Source: Endothia cerciana
Lineage: Eukaryota; Ascomycota; Sordariomycetes; Diaporthales; Cryphonectriaceae
DNA length: 64,000 nucleotides
Direction: 5' to 3'
Assembly (NCBI GenBank): GCA_026119935.1
Contig: JALRMH010000055.1
Location: 169,501 to 233,500 of the forward strand
In this document: positions 57,358-64,000 of the stretch, piece after piece
Layout of the letters: each line of letters opens with the position of its first letter
How positions within the stretch are numbered: position 1 is the stretch's first letter
The notes under the pieces: model-generated
What the model saw: only the letters and a program-made list of their open reading frames with translations
What the model was told of the DNA's origin: nothing
The model's database searches: none
Made by a program: the position numbers and the translations under genes

Positions 57358-58760
57358 TTACTTTGGTACATGCTCCGCACGAAGCGTGCCAACACAATCG
57401 TCCTTTCTCGTGACGAAGATCCCCTCCCGGACCTCACCCTCGATTCCTCCTAGGGCACCTGTAGTGCAGAAACCAAGCATTCTCTTTACCCGATCCGACA
57501 ACTTCGCCTCGACGTCCTTCCGCAGGGACAAGAAGTTGTTCTCCTGCTGTCGGATAAAACTCCTCATGAAGAACATGAGAATGGCGGGCCTCTCGCCGGT
57601 CTTGGCATTGTTAGGCCCGGTGGCGTGCCACAACCTGCTGTCGGTGATGAGGGCTGTTCCGGCTGTGCCCTCGGCCGCGATCGTGCCCTCCACGCTGAAG
57701 ATGTCCTCGGGAGCGACGGCGCCGAGGTGAGATGCGGGGAACACGCGGGTGCCGCCGTTCTCCTCGTTGAAGTCCTCGAGGAACCAGAGGATATTCAGCC
57801 CGAATGCGAGATTGCGAAGCGGGGGCTGGATGGCGACCTGGTCGGTGTGCAGCTGCATGGGGCTGCCGCCTGGGCGGGTGATGCTAGCAGGGAGGGAGAG
57901 TCAGCAGATCCTTGGGGCTCATGAAGATGGTTACTTACTTGGCACTGTAGCTGTGGATCAGAGCGTGTTCGCCTAGGAACCACGGGACGAGGGCATCGAT
58001 CAGTGGGTGGTTGAGGAAGTCAATAAATTCCTCGCCCTTGTTGATGAGGGTCCAGATCCGCTGGTTGGCCCCGCCTCCATCCTCCTGTCCCACGCCAGCC
58101 TTGTTCTCGCCAGCGGCCTGCTCCTTCACAGCCTTCTTCAGGATGGCGTTCTGTTGAGGCGTCAAGGCATTCTTGAACAAGCCATAGCCAAACTCCTCGA
58201 TGTCACGCCTGACCTGCTCCAGATCCTCCGTGGGCTTCGGCAGTCGGGGGAACGCCCCTGGCACAACCTTCTTTGGCGGCACGGGAGGGGTGGGTGTGAG
58301 CAGGTCGGCGAACTTTATCCCGAGAGGGATGTTGCCCTTTGGCATGGCCGCAGGGTGGAAGAAGGCATCCTTGAAGAGTCCGTATCGAGGCTCCAGCTTG
58401 CCTTCGTAGAACTGGGCGATGTCTGCAGGCCGCATTAGTCAACTTGCGCCCTTAAATGAGTCGATATAATAACAAGGTTGTCTTACATTCAGGCTTCATA
58501 TTCAGCACCGTAGTAGGCTCGCCGGAGAACTCCTCAACCAGCTTGGCCTCCCCCGAACGGGCATCAAGGAAGACAGGCGGCCGGTCGCCAAAGGTGAGGG
58601 AGATGACACCGTTCAGCTGGCCGAGAAGGGGCAGTTTCTCCTTGATTATCGCATGGGCACGGATAACATCGTCATCGGCCTTCTTGGACCAGTCGACGTA
58701 GGACTGGCCGCTGAAGTCGAGCCCGGGCGTGAAGGTCTTGCCTGGAGCCACGCCTGCCAT
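57358..58760 (-). CDS. SCP2-like/phytanoyl-CoA dioxygenase (PhyH) fusion protein
   Basis: Exons 58760-58487, 58422-57939 and 57883-57358 give 427 residues with an intact frame. Residues ~20-135 (VISLTFGDRPPVFLDARSG, EPTTVLNMKPEYIAQFYEGKLEPRYGLFKDAFFHPAAMPKGNIPLGIKFADLL) have the pattern of an SCP2 lipid-binding domain. Residues ~170-400 form a PhyH-type Fe(II)/2-oxoglutarate dioxygenase: LHTDQ gives the HxD metal ligands (near 264 and 266), LWHATGPN the distal His (near 339) and ERPAILMFF a candidate Arg for 2-oxoglutarate. It would hydroxylate a hydrophobic, perhaps sterol- or acyl-bound substrate in the cytosol or peroxisome. The C-terminus lacks a clear peroxisomal signal (ends HVPK). The substrate is unknown. 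Confidence 0.85.
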
Positions 58761-61298
58761 TGTGAACGATTGACTGTAGCCGTACTTTGGTACCGAAGAA
58801 TTTTTTGCGAGGTTACAACAATAATGGCCTACACCTTGAATAGCACGATAGCCTGTCCGTGGAGCTTTCGGAGTGCGTGCTCCCTCGCATCGAGCCTGTC
58901 CTTCAGTTTTAATATGTGATCTTGAATGTGACAGTTTCACCTGAGGTATCACTACCCTCGGCTACCTCTCACGCCATAAGGCCAGATAAAATGGACCCTG
59001 GTGGGCCCGACCTTCCCCATCTCCTGGAGAGGAGCTTTTGTGGACAGAGGGAAAGTACTCACTCAGTGTTACGGTGTCTATGCCAACGTAGCATTTGGCA
59101 CTATTGCGATGCCGATACGCAGACACATGTGATGTGCTGACACCCCCATGCCTCCCTCCTCACCGCTTCGAGATCTCGCATTGCAATCATGCATGCGCAC
59201 CATCTTCTCCCAGTCACCGCACTCGCCAGACGTTGGTCCGAAGCGCATTCCCTCTTCGGGTCAAGGTCATCGCCCATCCTGCTCTTGGCAGGGCCAGCTC
59301 TAGGCGAACAACTACCGAAATTGAAATCGCTTACGTTGACCGCCGACTGTACTGGCCCACTACTTGTGATCCTGCGGGCATCCGGATATAAAATGAACAG
59401 GACCCCTGCGAGCCAGGGAGTAAAGGGGCGCCTTGATTTTGTGGAGAACACTAAAAGATCCTCTTGAAACGTTCGAGGCCGCTGAGGAATCTATAGGGTC
59501 TTCCGATATTACTGGTTGTTACCGGTGCAGGGGAATTGCGTTACTCAGTCATTGCCAACACCCTATGGCTTCGGCCCTGATTTTCAGGAGTGATCTAGCA
59601 AGACGTTACGGCTTGTAATATAGGATATAGGAAGATGCAAGGATAAATCTCGTCCAAGTAGCAGAGTTAATGTTAGTAGTCGGGATTGTAATAGGGAGAG
59701 GCTCGTCCGGGCAGAGGTCCTCCATAGCTAGCTTGACCCCCTTACACAGGATAGCCCATAGATCATATAAAGTGGAAATGCGTCGACGTCCCTATAACAG
59801 CTGAGATACTGTCATCCTGTTGGCTATGCCCATCCTAGAGCCAGGGAGCCGCACAGTTCTCTGTGTGGTCATCGAGGAAATGCAAATAAGCCGGAGAATA
59901 GCGAGGAAACAGATGAGCATGCGCTGGTTCTAGTAATCACTTCGTACCAGATTACATCTACAATCTAGAACGAGCCGGGTAGTCAATACGGCCCCACCTA
60001 ATCCGCACCGGGGAAGGGCTGCCGAGGACTTTTAGCATCCTTTACGGATGTTTGTGGATCACTCAAAGCCGGGGCCCAAATGTCCGATGAAGAAGCCGTT
60101 CTGGAGGGGTTGGCTACTTCTGAGTGGAGTTGCTGGCTCACGAGCTTCAGTATCGTCTCATTCAACGAGTATTATCAACGGAGGTTTGGAGAGTCGCTTT
60201 CCCCGCGGCAAGCACTAGACTCAATTTATGATATGCAATGTAGTTCTTTCAATGACGGATGTGAAAGACATGTCTTCATCCCACGGTCGTCCACTATCCT
60301 TTTCCTGCGTATGGAGTATGAAATAAGGTAACGGGTAGATAATCTGTTCTTCAGATCGTGATGGTAACCGCAAGTAGACCTTGGACATCCTGCGCCCCTT
60401 TCCCCTTCTAGCCGCAACGTTTTTGAAGGGGGGCGGGGTTCAATCGAGTCATTCAACTGTCCTTGTTGGTCTCCACGCACTTCGATGATGCTGGCGCAAG
60501 TTTGAGGGAAAAGCATACAGCGCATTCTCAATTGGTCCAAATCAGCAACGCTGCTGGGTTCATATGGGATCCACAGGCGGCCACGTAAGGCGGTAATGGT
60601 GACACGCAATTCATGAGGCGAGGCCACCGACCGGTGCGGCGTATTGTGCACGGGCTGTTACAGACTGAATCAATAATCTGGATTGGATTGGGGGGTTCTT
60701 TTTTTTTTCTTCAACACCTATCTGGACGAGTGTCTCTCTTGGCAGGATAACCTTGGATGTCCGGCTGCATATACAACAATATGCACCTCCTATAGATGCA
60801 ATCCGAACTTGACAAGAGCGTTGTAACTTTGTCCATCGTCCATGCGGCAGGTGACATCTTCCTCCCCTGGCACTGCTGATACGCTTGGCTTCCCTAAATT
60901 TCCAAACAGCTGCTTCTAGGTTTGGCCCCACCTAGCGAATAGGTCCGGGTCCGCATGTAGCAATGCTCGACACTGGCAATGAATCGAGACCACCGAAAAT
61001 ACAGGAGAAATTTGTCCTGTGAAGGATTATCTGTGCATGGGAACCATTCGCTCGCCCCGTGAAGCGAGTTTCATTATTCCTCGCCTCCCCAAGGTGAGCT
61101 TTTGACTCAGATTATTATTCCTGTTTGCCTCAGAGCTTCTCGAACTTTTGAATTCTTTCTTATCATGTCCTTTCGCCGATCAGCGCTCCGGCTCCTCTTC
61201 AGTACTTTGTGTTTGCTACGGTCTCATCCCCTACTTCATCCCTCACCTCCGCCCGAAGGGAAGCAGGATTTCCTAACGAGGACTTGGGGAACGCACAA
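58761..61298. other. 2.5-kb gene-poor stretch
   Basis: Only short ORFs; the longest with an ATG in promising sequence is 60080-60331 (+, 83 residues, acidic start MSDEEAVLEGLATSEW), which has no recognised family and could be a relic. No tRNA, transposon end or large repeat was seen. Confidence 0.45.
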
Positions 61299-62651
61299 AT
61301 GTCAGCCGAGAATTGGATATGGCGGCCCGATGCTTTGGGGTCAGCCACTTTGGTTGTGACAATCACCTTGAATGTTCTGTGCATTCTAATCGTTATAATG
61401 CGGTCTTGGACTCGGTTTCAGTCGGGAAAATACGCCCTAGATGACGGCCTCATGGCTATAGCTGTGGTGCTCTTCACTGCTTGCTGCATATTCACCGCTA
61501 TGGGTGTGTACACCGGGCTAGGAACCGCTGACGCACGTCTGGAAACGTGGAACCAGTCTGCCACTACCAAGGTGAGCCGTAAGTGGTTGTAGCGCCTGAA
61601 GGCTGCGCTAACCGGTCGAGCCCTCAGAACATCGTTTTTTTCCAAATGACATACGCATTGAGCCTGCCGTTCATCAAGTCTTCCATATGTCTGACCATGC
61701 TGAGAATTATCACCGATAAACCTCTCCGGATTGTCATCTGGGTCTGCATGGGAGCATCCATAGCCAGTGCGAGTAAGCAGGGAGCCGAGTCCCCAATTCT
61801 TTCACGTCGTTACCTAGCCTCTGGAGATATCCTTTGAGGCATCCTGTCGCCTGGATCCGTCGGAAAGTCCTTGATAGCTAACTTGAGTTGCTACAGTGAT
61901 TGGCTTCGTCGCCGTCGTGGCTCTTTGTCAGCCTCTGGCCTACTACTGGGATACTTCGATTCAAGGAGGATGGTGTGCCTCGGTTCAGATCATCACGGGA
62001 ATCTCCTACCTGATCTCAGTGATGGCGATTATTACCGACTGGACCTGCTCCCTGGTCCCATGTTTCGTCGTCTGGAATCTTCAGATGAAGAGTCGACTCA
62101 AGCTGTCGGTCTGTGCTGTCCTCGCCCTGGGAATCATTGCGAGTGCTGCGACGGTTATCCGGCTACCTTATCTGAGATACTACAACATTGTGACAAACTA
62201 TTACTGTACGTGCCTCCTCAAATGCAACCCTGCCTGGGTGCTCAGAGTTGAACCCTTGCTGACGCCTGATCTCTCATTAGATAATGTCTGTAACATTGTT
62301 ATCTGGTCCATCGTCGAATGTGGTGTGGGTATCCTGGCCGGCTCTCTGCCTTCGCTTCGCTCATTGCTCAAATCGTGGATCGACAAGTCTTCGAGAGGCG
62401 ACTCATACAGAAATACCCCTGGCTCCTACGCGATGAACGGAACAGCATCCAACAAGAAGTTGAGGGGCGAGAGTATCAAAATGGGCTATATGACGCCTAA
62501 GGGGAGGGGAAACACAACTACCGTCTCGGCTTCCCAACGGGGTCAGGGTAATTGGATAGAGCTGGATGACGACAGCAGCCAGAAGCACATTATCCACCGG
62601 ACCGTGCACGTCTCGGTCGACGTCTCGGAGAACAAGAGCGTCCAGGGCTGA
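61299..62651 (+). CDS. Seven-helix fungal rhodopsin-domain integral membrane protein (PTH11-related)
   Basis: Exons 61299-61571, 61628-61772, 61897-62205 and 62281-62651 give 365 residues. Helices include LGSATLVVTITLNVLCILIVIMR, DDGLMAIAVVLFTACCIFTAMGVY, FFQMTYALSLPFIKSSICLTMLRI, IVIWVCMGASIASAMIGFVAVVAL, ISYLISVMAIITDWTCSLVPCFVVW, LSVCAVLALGIIASAATVIRLPYL and NIVIWSIVECGVGILAGSLPSL. The R-W-x-R..K-Y..DD start, the CQP after helix 4 and the WSIVECGxGIxAGSLPSLR ending are hallmarks of the fungal rhodopsin-domain family to which PTH11-like receptors belong. It lacks an N-terminal CFEM domain. The cytosolic C-terminal tail is Ser/Thr-rich and probably phosphorylated. A surface-sensing receptor role is inferred, not shown. 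Confidence 0.87.
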
Positions 62652-63295
62652 AAGGAAGCTCCTGTATCATAGTGAATTTGTATAATTTATTGCTGCAGAG
62701 CAGCTCAGGATGGTGGGCAACATCCGCTTCGTGTGTCTTCTTCAAGCCAGGACACCATGTTTTATACCACCTTAGTTAGCCCCAACTAATATATATATAT
62801 AGCCCACCGACTACTATCCAAGTTCCAGAAGTCTCTTCGGCCCAAGGCGACGATCCAGCCCCACCCAGTACTGATAACAAAGGCACCGCCACTTGACCTC
62901 TCCCGTTGTCCCAGCCTTCTGTTAATAGATCTTACCTCACAATACAATACCTATCTTATGGCATAGAACTTACGGCCTACCTAGGCAGAAGCTAGTATAA
63001 TGGACAATTCTTAATAGATATAGTTTATAATCAATTGTTCAGCTGTATATTTACCTGATTATCGCATACGAGGTACAGAGTATTGATTCGACGGCTAGAC
63101 GAAACTATAACGAAAATCGAATTCCAACCCCTGCATCCGTATAGACCAGCCTCGCGACCTTGGTACCCACCAATCCACAAACGCTTAACGAACCCCGTCT
63201 GCCCTTGCAATCTGATCGTCTGACTGATTCTCATTTACCTTCTTCAGATAGCTATCGAACTTCCCTGATACGTTAATGACATGTCTGAGATGCTC
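62652..63295. other. AT-rich intergenic stretch
   Basis: About 640 bases, noticeably AT-richer than the left of the window, with TA runs at 62791-62802. No gene seen. Confidence 0.5.
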
Positions 63296-63790
63296 TTAGG
63301 TCATGGTCTGTCTGCGGAACTTGGCTGGCTGTCGTGCCGTAATGATGTTGCAGATTTGTCGGCCGTTAAGATCGGGCCTGGACAGTTCTTCAATATAATC
63401 GAGTATTCCGTGGACATCGATAGCAGGCAAGACAATCTCGCTATTGGATGGTCCAGTGCTTGCATCGGGCGACGATCCAGCCTTTTCCCCTTTCTCATCG
63501 CGATGATCATTTCCTTCCAGGGTAGGGATTCGTGTAATAAAGTTCCTCCATATCTTGCGGCGCTGTCCGGTTGTCAAGTTCCCGTAATGTAGGGAGAGCA
63601 AGATACGTGACTTGAATGCCTCATCAAAGGTGCCAACTCGATTTGTTGTCAACATGAGAATCCCTTCGTAGTACTCAAGTATGCGGAGGAACACTGAGAC
63701 GAGGGCATTTCGTTCGAGGTTATCGAGGCTGCGTTGCTCGAGAAAGACTTCAGCTTCATCAATAAGTTGCCGGGGATAGTTTTCGCCCAC
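63296..63790 (-). pseudogene. AAA ATPase fragment (C-terminal half of an AAA module)
   Basis: The minus-strand frame begins abruptly near 63790 with PRQLIDEAEVFLEQRS (Walker B, DEA) and continues with LERNALVSVFLRILEYYEGILMLTTNRVGTFDEAFKSRI (sensor 1 and arginine-finger region), IWRNFI, and IEELSRPDLNGRQICNIITARQPAKF to a stop at 63296. This matches the second half of the AAA domain of large fungal AAA proteins. The Walker A half is absent: upstream the frame enters a TA microsatellite, and no NTP-binding loop is visible before the right edge. The normal hydrophobic run before the DEA is also lost. It is either a truncated relic or the end of a gene whose front is separated by an unusual intron. 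Confidence 0.6.
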
Positions 63791-63833
63791 CCGTAGTTTC
63801 CGCCCACCCCGGCCAGCCACGCCACGCACACAG

Positions 63834-63852
63834 ATATATATATATATATATA
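63834..63852. repeat. TA dinucleotide microsatellite
   Basis: About nine TA units at the point where the AAA homology stops, a possible breakpoint. Confidence 0.85.
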
Positions 63853-64000
63853 TTGACTGTTTTCCTATTCTATTCACCCACTATGATGCAATCCTCTTCA
63901 TTAGTAGGTAATTCGACATCGCTCTTTCTTTCTTGAGTAATTGAAAGCCTTTGCTGGTTTTCGCGGGCTGTTTTATGTGGTGTTGCTCCTTCTAAACGAT

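Noticed and set aside
1..64000. CRISPR array or prokaryotic operon structure
   Set aside because: No regularly spaced repeats; all real genes carry spliceosomal introns or eukaryotic domains.

Overview
The window is nuclear DNA of a filamentous ascomycete (Pezizomycotina, most likely a sordariomycete-type fungus; no species is claimed). Short GT...AG introns of about 50-100 nt with CTAAC/CTGAC-like branch sites interrupt most genes, GC-rich codons dominate in conserved genes, and the gene content (HET domain, SesB-like/NACHT NLR, PTH11-type rhodopsin-domain protein, CSC1/OSCA channel, plant cell-wall glycoside hydrolases) is characteristic of this group.

The left part (1-34.8 kb) is dense and looks intact. 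It holds the 5' end of a glutamine-synthetase-like gene, an SDR oxidoreductase, a head-to-head mitochondrial pair for the methylcitrate cycle (2-methylisocitrate lyase and 2-methylcitrate synthase), a DUR3-type urea/sodium:solute symporter, glucosamine-6-phosphate N-acetyltransferase (GNA1), and a membrane-anchored GH3 beta-glucosidase. These are followed by a secreted TIM-barrel glycoside-hydrolase-like protein, a Dal5-family MFS carrier divergent from a cytosolic GH105 unsaturated rhamnogalacturonyl hydrolase, a CSC1-like mechanosensitive channel, a small orphan gene, a DHA1-like MFS transporter and a DUF427 protein.

The middle part (35-49 kb) is sparse and decaying. Orphan ORFs, a broken zinc-knuckle gene, a frameshifted orphan, a possible solo LTR, a broken multi-spanning membrane protein gene and a frameshifted ankyrin/STAND-type gene alternate with non-coding DNA. 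Three in-frame stops here can be explained by C-to-T change in CpA context, the signature of repeat-induced point mutation or its residue. Two genes in this stretch look intact: an orphan at 40.7-41.5 kb and a secreted Ser/Thr-tailed protein at 42.7-43.9 kb. The first intron of the latter contains a roughly 124-nt inverted repeat with a central hairpin.

The right part (49-64 kb) carries allorecognition-type genes: an NLR with an alpha/beta-hydrolase head and NACHT domain but no repeat sensor, and a HET-domain gene whose frame breaks inside the domain. A GH53 endo-galactanase lies between them. Beyond are an SCP2-PhyH fusion, a seven-helix rhodopsin-domain protein and a truncated AAA ATPase fragment near the edge. 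The best functional themes are propionyl-CoA detoxification (3.2-7.5 kb), rhamnogalacturonan-I/galactan use (19-24 kb and 53.6-54.7 kb) and fungal non-self recognition (46-57 kb). All exon boundaries were read by eye from splice consensus and frame continuity.
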